44,853 nucleotides of DNA from Microcoleus sp. GA_180221_E-2-1-MAG-45_12. Its GTDB lineage: Bacteria; Cyanobacteriota; Cyanobacteriia; Cyanobacteriales; JAAUUE01. The notes beneath the pieces are model-generated. The model saw only the letters and a program-made list of their open reading frames with translations. It was not told the DNA's origin and ran no database searches. The stretch lies in the NCBI GenBank assembly GCA_020692245.1, contig JAIMKT010000019.1, positions 10,659 to 55,511 of the forward strand, read 5' to 3'. Shown in pieces: positions 15,715 to 24,281 of the stretch (positions are counted from its first letter, which is position 1; each line of letters starts with the position of its first letter). The position numbers and the translations under genes are program-made.

Positions 15715-16674
15715 CTAGAAAAACCACTGGATCGGATTTTGATCTAGATGATCTGTCACCGTGCTGCCGATCGCCACGATTCGAGCCAAATCTTCTGGGC
15801 TGATGGTTAAATCTCCAGCTTGGGCATTTTCTTGGGCTTGCTCAGGGGATCTAGCTCCCACGATCGCACTAGTTTGGGGGCGAGTAATTAACCATGCAAG
15901 GGCAAGCTGTCCAAGGGTACATTCATAAGTGGCAGCAAGGGGACGGAGGGCGGCGATCGCTTCTTGCACCCGTTGATAGTTGGCTGGTTCCCGGAGGCGG
16001 TGCTTCGATCGAATATCACCCTCAGCAAACTGATGATCTGCCCCGAATTTCCCCGTCAGGAACCCTTGGGCAAGGGGAGAATAGGCAAGAATGGAGATAT
16101 TTTCGGCAAGGCAGTAGGGCTGGAGTTCGGTTTCTGCCCAGCGCCAAAAGAGGGAATAGGGGGGCTGAATACTATCAATTCTCCCGTATTGGCACGCCTC
16201 CTGTAGTTGGCTCAGAGAAAAGTTCGACACGCCGATAGAGCGGATTTTTCCTTGGCTTTGGAGCAAATTCAGCGCCGTCATGGTTTCCTCAAGGGGGACA
16301 ATTTCACTATTAAAAGCCCCGCTTGGCCAGTGGATTTGGTAGAGATCAAGATAATCAGTTTGGAGATTTTGCAGCGATCGTTCACAGGCAGCAATTACCT
16401 GATCCGGTTTTAAGTGGTTGGGAAACACCTTAGAAGCATAAACTAACTGATCTCGCTGTCCTGCCAGAGCTTCACCCACAATCCGCTCAGAGTGACCATC
16501 CCCATAGATCTCTGCCGTATCGATCGTGGTAATTCCTGCCGCCACTGCTGCTTGGAGGGCTTGGATACTCTCTGCATCTTCAATGCCAACCCAGTTCCGC
16601 TTTCCCGCCTGCCAAGTCCCCATAATAATCGCCGTAATGGCAATCCCTGATTTCCCCAACAATCTCTTTTCCAT
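15715..16674 (-). CDS. Aldo/keto reductase
   Basis: A 319-residue (alpha/beta)8-barrel NADPH-dependent oxidoreductase. The catalytic tetrad is visible as Asp52 and Tyr57 (TIDTAEIYGDGHSE), Lys82 (YASKVFPNH) and His115 (LYQIHWP). The C-terminal cofactor-binding segment LITRPQTSAIVGARSPEQAQEN, with its Arg and Ser, binds the NADPH phosphate. It resembles the YghZ/Tas-type group that reduces aldehydes; the physiological substrate is unknown. Start ATG at 16674. It diverges from the DUF2499 gene. Confidence 0.95.
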   Translation of the reverse strand: MEKRLLGKSGIAITAIIMGTWQAGKRNWVGIEDAESIQALQAAVAAGITTIDTAEIYGDGHSERIVGEALAGQRDQLVYASKVFPNHLKPDQVIAACERSLQNLQTDYLDLYQIHWPSGAFNSEIVPLEETMTALNLLQSQGKIRSIGVSNFSLSQLQEACQYGRIDSIQPPYSLFWRWAETELQPYCLAENISILAYSPLAQGFLTGKFGADHQFAEGDIRSKHRLREPANYQRVQEAIAALRPLAATYECTLGQLALAWLITRPQTSAIVGARSPEQAQENAQAGDLTISPEDLARIVAIGSTVTDHLDQNPIQWFF

Positions 16675-16801
16675 AACTTCCTGTAGATATTGCCTAGATA
16701 TTGCTCAGATATTATCCTCTAACTTTAAAACTATGCCTAAAAATCACCTAAAATCATTAAGGTCAATGATATTTCCCTCCATTCTTGTAATTTCTTAATC
16801 T

Positions 16802-17131
16802 ATGCACGCCCTCTCAATTCCCACTTGGATTATTCATATTTCTAGCGTTTTGGAATGGATTGTTGCCATTGGGTTAATCTGGCGGTATGGGGAAGTGACG
16901 GGCGATCGAGCTTGGTTTGCCCTTGCCTACGGAATGCTGCCCGCCTTGGTGAGTGCTATGTGTGCCTGTACATGGCATTTCTTTGATAATAGCCCTGATC
17001 TTGAATGGTTGGTAACTCTCCAAGCAGCGATGACTGTCCTCGGCAATTGTACTTTTTGTCTGGCTGGCTGGTGGATCTGGCGACACCGGGATCAGATTAA
17101 ACCAGATAATAATTCAGATAATTCAGATTAA
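16802..17131 (+). CDS. DUF2499 membrane protein
   Basis: A 109-residue protein with about three membrane spans. It contains HALSIPTWIIHISSVLEWI, WRYGEVTGDRAWFALAYGML and ACTWHFFDNSPDLEWLVTLQ, which match the cyanobacterial/plastid DUF2499 family. The invariant-looking His and Trp residues (PTWIIHISSVLEW, CTWHFF) suggest a conserved membrane role that has not been determined. The C-terminal tail is Asn/Asp-rich (KPDNNSDNSD). It diverges from the aldo/keto reductase gene. Confidence 0.85.
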   Translation: MHALSIPTWIIHISSVLEWIVAIGLIWRYGEVTGDRAWFALAYGMLPALVSAMCACTWHFFDNSPDLEWLVTLQAAMTVLGNCTFCLAGWWIWRHRDQIKPDNNSDNSD

Positions 17132-17334
17132 ATTAAAGCTAGATTAATTCTTGGGTTAATTATGAGTTTAATTACAGGATTAATCACCTAATTCATAAAA
17201 ATTTATCACCGGACTCGATCGCCTCAACTAGCATCAACTAAAATTAAGAGCAGTTATTTCCCCTTGCGCCCAAAATTCCCCAAGTTTGCAACGTTCCCCA
17301 AGAATTAATTAATTCCCCTAACCCCAGATCGATC

Positions 17335-17607
17335 GTGTTTCATCTCCTCCAGTCCATTCTCCAGTTTTGCCGTCCTTTTCTAGTGCCGACCTGCTTCCTT
17401 GTGACTTGGTGGCTCATTGCCTTCAGCCTAGTTTCTCTCTATCGCACTGGCAAAAATGGCATCCGTCAAATCCAACAGCTACACAGTATTCCCTGTAGTG
17501 GGTGTGAATTTTTTACCAATGATTATCGACTCAAATGCACAGTGCATCCAGATACCGCCAATTCTGATGTCGCCATTAGCTGCCCCGACTTCTGCCCCAG
17601 AAGGTAA
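17335..17607 (+). CDS. Small membrane protein with a cysteine-rich tail, unknown function
   Basis: The product is 90 residues from a GTG start. Residues about 10-36 form one hydrophobic segment (PFLVPTCFLVTWWLIAFSLV). The soluble tail has Cys in PCSGCEFF, YRLKC, ISCPDFCP: CxxC, a lone Cys, then CxxxC. The spacing could bind a metal or form disulfides. I recall similar short cyanobacterial hypothetical proteins, but no named family. The gene has no obvious operon partner; the next genes are convergent. The GTG is the only start that includes the whole membrane segment. Confidence 0.65.
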   Translation: MFHLLQSILQFCRPFLVPTCFLVTWWLIAFSLVSLYRTGKNGIRQIQQLHSIPCSGCEFFTNDYRLKCTVHPDTANSDVAISCPDFCPRR

Positions 17608-17651
17608 GCTACAGCAAAAAAACAGCAAAAAAGGGGATAGAGTTGCGAACC

Positions 17652-17954
17652 CTAACTATTGCTAAACTCTTCGAGAATATCCATCAACTGCATTTGGGCT
17701 TGCATGGGCAGCAGGTCAGCGAGGGGAATTTCCAGCTTGCCGCCCCCCAACTTCACCGGGGTATTGCGGAGAATGTGTAACACTTGGTCTTCTTGGAGAT
17801 CATCAGCTAGGAGGGGATAAAGCTGGTCTGCCAAAAAAGTATGCAGGTGAGCATCCCGGAGATATAGATGCCACTTGGCTACATCCATATACACATTGTC
17901 ACCGATCGCTGCTGCGAGTTGTTCTATTGCTTCTGTATTACTAGATTTTGTCAT
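17652..17954 (-). CDS. DUF3181 family protein
   Basis: A 100-residue soluble protein containing EAIEQLAAAIGDNVYMDVAK, WHLYLRDAHLHTFLADQLYP and VKLGGGKLEIPLADLLPMQ, the cyanobacterial DUF3181 pattern. The function is unknown. Its start overlaps the stop of the upstream 2TM gene by the four bases ATGA, so the two are translationally coupled. It lies convergent with the cysteine-rich membrane protein gene. Confidence 0.85.
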   Translation of the reverse strand: MTKSSNTEAIEQLAAAIGDNVYMDVAKWHLYLRDAHLHTFLADQLYPLLADDLQEDQVLHILRNTPVKLGGGKLEIPLADLLPMQAQMQLMDILEEFSNS

Positions 17955-18205
17955 GGCTTCTTACCATCAGGGGAATAATCGGCGATCGCAAAAATATAAA
18001 CTCCATGCAACACCAAAATTGCACCGGAAACAGCTGTCACCCACACCAACCAATCCCAACTAGTCTGATTCAGGGTATGGAAAAACCACAGCCCAGAATT
18101 GACACAGGAAAAAGCAGCTACATGGGTAGCAAAGGTCATGCGGTCATCGAGACGGCGATATTCAGGGTCTTGGCGATCGGGGATACGAGACCAACGAGGA
18201 GGCAT
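17951..18205 (-). CDS. Two-span membrane protein (2TM-like), conserved hypothetical
   Basis: An 84-residue protein. A basic N-terminus (MPPRWSRIPDRQDPEYRRLD) is followed by two hydrophobic segments, FATHVAAFSCVNSGLWFFHTL and WLVWVTAVSGAILVLHGVYI, the layout of small 2TM-domain proteins. It overlaps the DUF3181 gene by ATGA. No catalytic residues are evident, and the role is unknown. Confidence 0.75.
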   Translation of the reverse strand: MPPRWSRIPDRQDPEYRRLDDRMTFATHVAAFSCVNSGLWFFHTLNQTSWDWLVWVTAVSGAILVLHGVYIFAIADYSPDGKKP

Positions 18206-18329
18206 AGTAGTTAAAGTTTAAGTGGATAGAATCAATCTTGAATTAGATAGATCTTAACCCAAATCCTTAACTAAAATTCTCTCTCGATGATTATTTGCTG
18301 ATTATTTTTTGAGATTACTCTCCCTAAAT

Positions 18330-19397
18330 CTAGCTTAACCAACCCTTCAGCCGCCTTGCTACTTGGGGACGACGTAACTTCCGCATCGCCTTGCTTTGAA
18401 TTTGCCGGACACGCTCCCGGGAGAGATTAAACATCAAACCTACCTGCTCTAGGGTGTAGGGTTCATTGGTGGTCAAACCATAGCGCAGCGAAATCACATC
18501 TTTTTCCCGCTCCGTCAGCACATCCCCCAAGACTTGCCAAATTTCTTGACGCATCATCGCCTCGCCCATCTGTTCTTCTGGCAGTTGGTTTTGGTTATCC
18601 TCTAGGAGATCCACTAGTTCCGTGTCTTCCCCTTTGCCGACTCGGTGGTTGAGGGAGAGCGATCGCCGACGGAGTTGCAATAGTTGCCGGAGATGATTGG
18701 GGGAAACATCTAGTTCCTTGGCAAGTTCTTCTTCCTTGGGGTTGCGGCGGAGTTGCTGCTTTAGTTCTCGTTGGGCTTTCTTGAGCTTGTTGAGCTTCTC
18801 GACAATGTGGATGGGTAGGCGGATCGTCCGGGCATCGTTGGCGATCGTGCGGGTGATGGCTTGGCGAATCCACCAGTAAGCATAGGTAGAAAACTTGTAG
18901 CCCTTATCTGGATCAAACTTTTCGGCAGCACGGTTCAAGCCCAAGGCTCCCTCTTGGATCAAATCTAGGAAAGGCACACCCCGATTGAGATAGCGTTTGG
19001 CGATCGACACTACCAAGCGGAGATTGGAACGAATCATTTTCCGTTTGGCAACCCGTCCCCGATAGAGGCGATTTTCTAGCTGCCGTTCTGTAAACCCCAA
19101 AGATTCTGCCAATTCTGGCTTAGTCGGCTTACGGTTGAGCTTTTGCTGTAAACCTGTCTGGACTTCATCCACCATCACCAAAAATTGCACCCGTTTAGCA
19201 AGTTCCACCTCTTCCTCTGGTTTTAGGAGGGGATAACGAGCCATTTCCTTAAAGAATGCGCCTACGGTGTCATCACCACTGGTTTTCCGGTAGCCCGATA
19301 GCTGAGGAGCAGCCATATCATCCCCGGCTTGGGTAAAATATTCATCAACTGGGGCGAGGGGGTCAAGCTCTTCAAAATCATTATTCATATCAAACAT
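18330..19397 (-). CDS. sigC: Group 2 RNA polymerase sigma factor, SigC type
   Basis: A 355-residue sigma-70 protein. Region 1.2 is DTVGAFFKEMARYPLLKPEEEVELAK, and region 2 includes NLRLVVSIAKRYLNRGVPFL, LIQEGALGLNRAAEKFDPDK and YKFSTYAYWWIRQAITR. Region 3 is present, and region 4 ends with YTLEQVGLMFNLSRERVRQI, the -35-binding helix-turn-helix. The long N-terminal region 1.1 of the principal SigA is lacking, which marks group 2. The variants GLNRAAEKFD and LPIHIVEKLNKLKKAQREL are what I associate with SigC, although the paralog letter needs a tree. A promoter is visible upstream at 19549-19576. Confidence 0.9.
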   Translation of the reverse strand: MFDMNNDFEELDPLAPVDEYFTQAGDDMAAPQLSGYRKTSGDDTVGAFFKEMARYPLLKPEEEVELAKRVQFLVMVDEVQTGLQQKLNRKPTKPELAESLGFTERQLENRLYRGRVAKRKMIRSNLRLVVSIAKRYLNRGVPFLDLIQEGALGLNRAAEKFDPDKGYKFSTYAYWWIRQAITRTIANDARTIRLPIHIVEKLNKLKKAQRELKQQLRRNPKEEELAKELDVSPNHLRQLLQLRRRSLSLNHRVGKGEDTELVDLLEDNQNQLPEEQMGEAMMRQEIWQVLGDVLTEREKDVISLRYGLTTNEPYTLEQVGLMFNLSRERVRQIQSKAMRKLRRPQVARRLKGWLS

Positions 19398-20027
19398 CCT
19401 AGTTAATTTCTGTGATTACGGTCTAGAGAAAGGCGTTTCTGTGGCTCTTTTGACCTTTAGTATTTATTTAACTGATGCGGACGAAAATCCAAAATTAGAT
19501 TAGGTTGCTAATGGGTGTGACCCCCAAGGCTGACTACTTTGATCAGATGTTATAGTAACGGGAATTCCAATGGCAACTTTATCAAACTGTTGTTTTTACC
19601 TAGTTTCTATCTAGAGAATACAATAAGGGACACTACATATCCAAAATACCAGAAAATTACGGCACAAATGTTGTTCTAGTAACAAAATGTCACTACCAAA
19701 ACCTTGCTGGTGTCGAGATATTACCGAATTCTGATCAAAAAACCATAGATCTGACTCCTACTTTTCTGCCCCAAATTCTCTCCAAATCAGGGAGACAGCC
19801 CCGTACCAGCTCTACAAAAAGATTTACGGGATTTTACGGAGATTTTTGAGAAGTTTTTTTAAGTTAAGATAGACAGGAATTAATTTCTATAGCCGAAATC
19901 TCCATAGCAAAAATTTTTATAGACAATTTTAATGGTCGGAGCAGAATATATTGGGGCAAAGTATATTGCTGCTTCTGAATAATGATCGCCCGTCACTGAT
20001 TTCCTATTTAACTATAACTAACTACCC
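19398..20027. other. 630-bp intergenic region between sigC and priA
   Basis: A divergent gap. Its left quarter is the sigC leader and promoter. In the leader, GGGTGTGACCC (19513-19523) can form a short hairpin. The middle and right parts are A+T-rich and hold no ORF longer than about 20 codons, no tRNA and no recognised RNA motif. A promoter for priA must lie here, but I could not pick one convincingly. Confidence 0.5.
19549..19576 (-). promoter_or_regulatory. Sigma-70-type promoter of sigC
   Basis: On the minus strand TTGCCA (19571-19576), a 16-bp spacer and TATAAC (19549-19554) match the consensus -35 and -10 boxes at five of six positions each. The expected start site near 19542 would give a leader of about 145 nt before the sigC ATG. 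Confidence 0.55.
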
Positions 20028-22631
20028 ATGCTTGATTATGATTCTGGGTTAACCTTGGCAACGCCCTCTACTCCCTACTTTCCCGATCGCTCCCCCTTGG
20101 ATTCGGTGGAACCTGTTGATCTGGTTAATCATGGTGAGCATCTCCCAAAACTTTCTTTAGAATCTCCAGAATCCGCAACTGAATGGGTAGAAGTCCTTGT
20201 AGATTGCCCCGGACAGCAAGGCTTATACACTTACAAAGTAGCCCCAGAATTGGGAGTGCAGCCGGGAGATATTTTGAGCGTTCCCTTCGGCAATAGACAG
20301 TTGGGAGCGATCGCCCTGCACCTGTTATCTTCTCCCCCGACGCAGCTAGACCCAGAAAAGATCAAATCCGTAGAAGAAATTATTTGTCGGAATTATTTCC
20401 CCACTCACTACTGGGAACTCCTCGATCGAGTGGCTCGCTATTACCAAACATCCCTATTGCAAGTGATGAATGTTGCCCTGCCGCCGGGATTACTCAGTCA
20501 GAGCCAGCGCCGGATTCGCCTCAAGGGAAAAATTCCTGCCCAAGGAGATCTATTTCTCAGTACCAGTGCGAAGGAAATCTTGAAGCTCTTGCAACAGCAA
20601 AAAACTAGTGGCTACAGTTGGCGGCATTTGCAAAAACAGGTGAAATTCGCCAGTCGGGGTTTGCGAGAATTAACCAAACTAGACTGGGTAGAAAGCTATT
20701 TGGAACCTCCGAAGCCGCCCCGTCCTCAGCAAAAAAAGGTAGTGACTCTGACTAGGGGCATAAATGCCGAACTCCCAAAATTAACCCCGAAGCAACAGGA
20801 AGTTTTAGATATTCTGCGCCGCTCTGGAGGAGAGTTGTGGTTGTCGGAGCTATTACAAGTTTCCTTAGTGAGTAGTAGCGTTGTGGAGGGGTTGGCAAAG
20901 AAGGATTTAGTAACGATCGAATCTAGAGAAGTCCTCCGCAAGGGAAATACAGGGATACGCAATCCAGACCAGCCCAAGGAATTGACCCCCGATCAGGCGA
21001 TCGCCCTAAAGCAAATTAACTGCCTTTCTGGATTTACCCAAGTTTTACTCCACGGGGTCACGGGGTCAGGGAAAACCGAAGTCTACTTGCAAGCGATCGC
21101 CCCCATTCTGGCTCAGGGAAAATCTGCCCTTGTCCTTGTCCCGGAAATTGGTCTGACTCCCCAACTCACCAGTAGATTCCAAGACCGTTTTGGGCAGCGA
21201 GTTTTTGTTTATCACAGTGGTTTGGGTAATGGGGAACGTTACGATACCTGGCGGCAGATGCTCATGGGGGAACCACAGGTAATTATCGGTACTCGATCGG
21301 CAGTTTTTGCCCCCCTGCCCCAATTGGGAATGATTATCCTTGATGAAGAACACGATAGTAGTTTTAAGCAAGACCAGCCTGCTCCCTGTTACCATGCCCG
21401 GACGGTGGCAAAATGGCGATCGCAACTAGCAGACTGTCCCCTTATTCTTGGCTCTGCCACCCCAGACCTCGAAACATGGGTACAGGCTCAAAATCCTTGT
21501 GAATCTGGTGAATCTAACCAATTTCTCTACCTTGCCCTGCCAGAGAGAATTAATACTCGTCTTCTGCCCAAGATTGAAATTATTGATATGCGTTTGGAGT
21601 TTCAGGCAGGAAATAGGTCTATTTTTAGCTTGGCTTTGCAGGAAGCGATCGCCCAAATGCAGAAAAGTGGGCAGCAGGGAATTTTATTTGTGCCTCGCCG
21701 GGGCTATAGCACCTTTGTTTCCTGTCGCAGTTGCGGTTATGTCATGGAATGTCCCCACTGTGATGTGTCCCTTTCTTACCACCATATTAAACATCCCCAG
21801 CGAGAATCTAAGCCAGTCTTGCAATGCCACTACTGCAACCACCAACGCCCCCAACCAACCCAATGCCCAGAGTGCGGCTCTCCTTATTTCAAATTTTTCG
21901 GCAGTGGTACTCAGCGAGTGACCCAAGAACTGGAGGAATTATGCCCCGGTTTAAGAATCATGCGGTTTGATAGCGATACTACCCGCACCAAAGATGCTCA
22001 CCGAATTTTGCTCGATCGCTTTGCCCAAGGAGAAGCCGACCTATTAGTGGGAACCCAAATGCTCACCAAGGGTATAGATTTAGCCCAAGTTACCCTAGTG
22101 GGGGTAGTTGCTGCCGATGGTTTATTACACCGGGCCGATTACCGAGCTACAGAGCGGACTTTCCAAACCCTAACTCAGGTAGCAGGCAGAGCCGGACGGG
22201 GAGATTTACCGGGGCGAGTCCTGATTCAGACCTATTCCCCCGACCACACCGCAGTGATGGCAGTACAACGGCAAGATTATCCCAGTTTTGCCGCCACAGC
22301 CCTGAAGGAACGCATTGATCTAGGCTATCCTCCCTACGGAAAATTGGTGCTACTCCGTTTGGCTGGTCAACCGGGAGAAGCAGTACAGGCAGCAGCCGAA
22401 GCGATCGCCGATTATCTAGAAGATTTACCCGATCGAGCCTTTAATCTCTTGGGGCCAGCCCCCGCCACAATTCTCCGGGTAGCCGATCGCTTCCATTGGC
22501 AAATTCTCCTGAAATTTCCTCCCCAAGTCATCCCAGTGTTACCATCTCTAGAGGAACTCCGCAGTTTAGTTAAGAGCCTAAGCTCTGGTGTGAGTCTATC
22601 GATCGATGTCGATGCACTGAATTTGGGATGA
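20028..22631 (+). CDS. priA: Primosomal protein N' (replication restart helicase PriA)
   Basis: PriA recognises stalled forks and reloads the replisome. The 867 residues show an N-terminal DNA-binding part (WVEVLVDCPGQQGLYTYKVA), the Walker A motif LLHGVTGSGKTEVY (about 341-353), the DEEH box LDEEHDSSFKQDQPAPCYHA (438-457), and eight zinc-binding cysteines at about 566, 569, 575, 578, 600, 603, 613 and 616. Helicase motifs VGTQMLTKGIDL and QVAGRAGRGDLPG follow. It is longer than the E. coli protein (732) through an N-terminal extension and a 160-300 linker, as in other cyanobacteria. The receiver-domain gene follows 26 bp later. Confidence 0.97.
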   Translation: MLDYDSGLTLATPSTPYFPDRSPLDSVEPVDLVNHGEHLPKLSLESPESATEWVEVLVDCPGQQGLYTYKVAPELGVQPGDILSVPFGNRQLGAIALHLLSSPPTQLDPEKIKSVEEIICRNYFPTHYWELLDRVARYYQTSLLQVMNVALPPGLLSQSQRRIRLKGKIPAQGDLFLSTSAKEILKLLQQQKTSGYSWRHLQKQVKFASRGLRELTKLDWVESYLEPPKPPRPQQKKVVTLTRGINAELPKLTPKQQEVLDILRRSGGELWLSELLQVSLVSSSVVEGLAKKDLVTIESREVLRKGNTGIRNPDQPKELTPDQAIALKQINCLSGFTQVLLHGVTGSGKTEVYLQAIAPILAQGKSALVLVPEIGLTPQLTSRFQDRFGQRVFVYHSGLGNGERYDTWRQMLMGEPQVIIGTRSAVFAPLPQLGMIILDEEHDSSFKQDQPAPCYHARTVAKWRSQLADCPLILGSATPDLETWVQAQNPCESGESNQFLYLALPERINTRLLPKIEIIDMRLEFQAGNRSIFSLALQEAIAQMQKSGQQGILFVPRRGYSTFVSCRSCGYVMECPHCDVSLSYHHIKHPQRESKPVLQCHYCNHQRPQPTQCPECGSPYFKFFGSGTQRVTQELEELCPGLRIMRFDSDTTRTKDAHRILLDRFAQGEADLLVGTQMLTKGIDLAQVTLVGVVAADGLLHRADYRATERTFQTLTQVAGRAGRGDLPGRVLIQTYSPDHTAVMAVQRQDYPSFAATALKERIDLGYPPYGKLVLLRLAGQPGEAVQAAAEAIADYLEDLPDRAFNLLGPAPATILRVADRFHWQILLKFPPQVIPVLPSLEELRSLVKSLSSGVSLSIDVDALNLG

Positions 22632-22657
22632 ATACTGCTTTATACATGGAGGGCTAG

Positions 22658-23038
22658 ATGGGAACCAGGACTGTGTTAGTGATTGATGATGAGGATGATA
22701 TCCGGGAAGTTGCTCAACTGTGCTTAGAGGCTGTGGGGGGATGGCAAGTAGTTACTGCTGCCTCTGGACAGGAAGGAATACTCAAGGCTGCCGCCGTTGC
22801 CCCCGATGCGATTCTCCTTGATGTAATGATGCCAGACCTAGACGGGCCGACCACCTTTGTTCATCTCCAAGCTGACCCCGCTACTAGGGCTATTCCGGTA
22901 ATTCTTTTGACTGCCAAGGTGCAAGCCTCGGAACAACGCAAATTTGCAGCTTTGGGGGTAAAGGCTGTGTTAGCCAAACCCTTCGATCCCTTGACTTTAG
23001 CGGAACAGGTGGCGGAGGTTCTGGAGTGGCAAGATTAA
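22658..23038 (+). CDS. Stand-alone response regulator receiver domain
   Basis: A 126-residue CheY-like protein with no output domain. The acidic pocket is VLVIDDEDD (Asp10/Asp11), the phosphoacceptor Asp55 lies in ILLDVMMPDLDGP, Thr85 in VILLTAKV and Lys107 in AVLAKPFDP, so it should be phosphorylatable. GGAGG lies seven bases before the ATG. It follows priA by only 26 bp and precedes the YqgF-like gene by 69 bp, suggesting one transcript. No histidine kinase is nearby. The partner and effect are unknown. Confidence 0.95.
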   Translation: MGTRTVLVIDDEDDIREVAQLCLEAVGGWQVVTAASGQEGILKAAAVAPDAILLDVMMPDLDGPTTFVHLQADPATRAIPVILLTAKVQASEQRKFAALGVKAVLAKPFDPLTLAEQVAEVLEWQD

Positions 23039-23107
23039 TCACCAGAGTAATTAAGCTCGATCGCCATATTAATAAGGAGAATCAGGATCATCACTTGGGG
23101 ATAACTC

Positions 23108-23521
23108 ATGAAATACTTGCTAGGCTTTGATCCCGGACGAGATAAATGTGGGGTGGCGGTGGTAGAAAAGGTGACAAATACCCCAACGATCGATCGAGTG
23201 TGTCTCCATCAAATTTTGCCATCATCGATCGCAGTATCAGGTTTACAAGATTTGTGTCGGCAGTTTGACTTTGAAGTGTTGGTAATGGGAGATGGGACTA
23301 CAGCCAAGGAGTGGCAGGAAAAGTTTCGCCAGAGTTTAGCTATTCCGGTGGTTTTGGTGAATGAACGCAATAGTACTCTAGAGGCGCGCGATCGATACTG
23401 GCAGATGTTTCCGCCCCAAGGTTTCCAAAAAATTATCCCCCAAAGTTTACGGCGTATCGATCGGCCGATCGACGATATTGTGGCAATCCTGCTGGTGGAG
23501 CGCTTCCTAGCAACTCAGTAA
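23108..23521 (+). CDS. RuvX/YqgF-like RNase H-fold protein
   Basis: A 137-residue protein with the fold's first strand YLLGFDPGRDKCGVAVVE (catalytic-position Asp), FEVLVMGDGTTAKEWQEKF, VVLVNERNSTLEARDRYWQM (the conserved Glu) and a terminal PIDDIVAILLVERFL (Asp). Characterised YqgF/RuvX proteins process the 5' end of pre-16S rRNA or resolve branched DNA. This subgroup is cyanobacterial and diverged from the canonical enzyme. The acidic residues are retained, so nuclease activity is plausible. Position after priA and the receiver gene suggests a nucleic-acid role. Confidence 0.85.
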   Translation: MKYLLGFDPGRDKCGVAVVEKVTNTPTIDRVCLHQILPSSIAVSGLQDLCRQFDFEVLVMGDGTTAKEWQEKFRQSLAIPVVLVNERNSTLEARDRYWQMFPPQGFQKIIPQSLRRIDRPIDDIVAILLVERFLATQ

Positions 23522-23529
23522 TTGTAGTT

Positions 23530-23982
23530 TTAATCAATAGATTGCCAATCTAATGCCCTAATAAATCGATTCAGATGAGCGACATTAGTAGTTGCTACGA
23601 TTGCCTCTGTTGTGTCACTACAAAGAAGACGTGCTTGGGCAGCTAGAATAACATCCCCATCTAATGCTTTGGGATCGGCAGTGGGTTGCCCTGATTGTCT
23701 TGCTTCTGCCCATATACTAGCCGCTAATATCATTGTCTTTGTCTGAATTGAACTATATTCAAGAGTCTGCTTTAAGTTATCAAGACGGCGGACACTGTTT
23801 AATAAACCTGCACGGAGCAGTTCTCGGCGCACCTCATAATCAGCAATTTCTGGAATAATAACCCGTTCTCCTCTTTGTAAAAGAGATTTTAGCCACATTT
23901 GACAGGCAAGAGGAATTCCCTTAGCTTTAGGATTAGTTACCATCCCTAGGGGACCCGAGTCCAGTACAATTAGTCGATTCAT
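23530..23982 (-). CDS. PIN-domain ribonuclease, VapC-like toxin
   Basis: A 150-residue protein with the acidic PIN residues: Asp8 in IVLDSGPLG, Glu45/Glu50 in IIPEIADYEVRREL, Asp108 and Asp110 in PKALDGDVILAAQA, and the closing VATTNVAHLNRF. PIN toxins cleave RNA in a Mg2+-dependent way. Its start overlaps the stop of the upstream antitoxin-like gene by four bases (ATGA), the usual arrangement for a type II pair. The target RNA is unknown. The module is convergent with the YqgF-like gene, whose stop is only 8 bp away. Confidence 0.9.
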   Translation of the reverse strand: MNRLIVLDSGPLGMVTNPKAKGIPLACQMWLKSLLQRGERVIIPEIADYEVRRELLRAGLLNSVRRLDNLKQTLEYSSIQTKTMILAASIWAEARQSGQPTADPKALDGDVILAAQARLLCSDTTEAIVATTNVAHLNRFIRALDWQSID

Positions 23983-24281
23983 GGGAACAATGGACGATTA
24001 GATAACCGATCTTCATCAAGAGCAACTTTCAGAAAATCCCATGTTTGTTGATGTTCAGAAGCATCTTCATCGCTATTAATCCAAGAATCTAATAGGTCGA
24101 TCGCTGCTTGATTTTTCTGGGCTTGCTCAACATTAACAATCGGTAAAGTAGTTGATGGAATTCTTTGCCTAAACTGACGCAAAGTGTTTAGTAAATCTGT
24201 CCAATGCTCTTTGGGAGTTGCTTCAATCTCATCAAGTAGTAATTTGAGAGAAGTTGGAGATGAGCCAGAAGGGTTGACCAT
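23979..24281 (-). CDS. Antitoxin-like partner of the PIN-domain toxin
   Basis: A 100-residue acidic protein encoded directly upstream of the PIN gene and overlapping it by ATGA. It begins MVNPSGSSPTSLKLLLDEIE and ends TWDFLKVALDEDRLSNRPLF. The segment ATPKEHWTDLLNTLRQFRQR looks helical. I do not see a clear ribbon-helix-helix or AbrB DNA-binding motif. The ending (W..L...LDEDRLS.R.LF) resembles toxin-wrapping tails of cyanobacterial antitoxins. The assignment rests on gene order and coupling. Confidence 0.75.
   Translation of the reverse strand: MVNPSGSSPTSLKLLLDEIEATPKEHWTDLLNTLRQFRQRIPSTTLPIVNVEQAQKNQAAIDLLDSWINSDEDASEHQQTWDFLKVALDEDRLSNRPLFP

Noticed and set aside
19931..19981. 16-codon frame just upstream of priA
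   Set aside because: Too short, with no ribosome-binding site and no similarity; it probably lies in the untranslated leader.
21448..21921. 157-residue frame inside priA
   Set aside because: It overlaps the conserved helicase and zinc-binding region in another frame; its Cys-rich look comes from the zinc-site codons.
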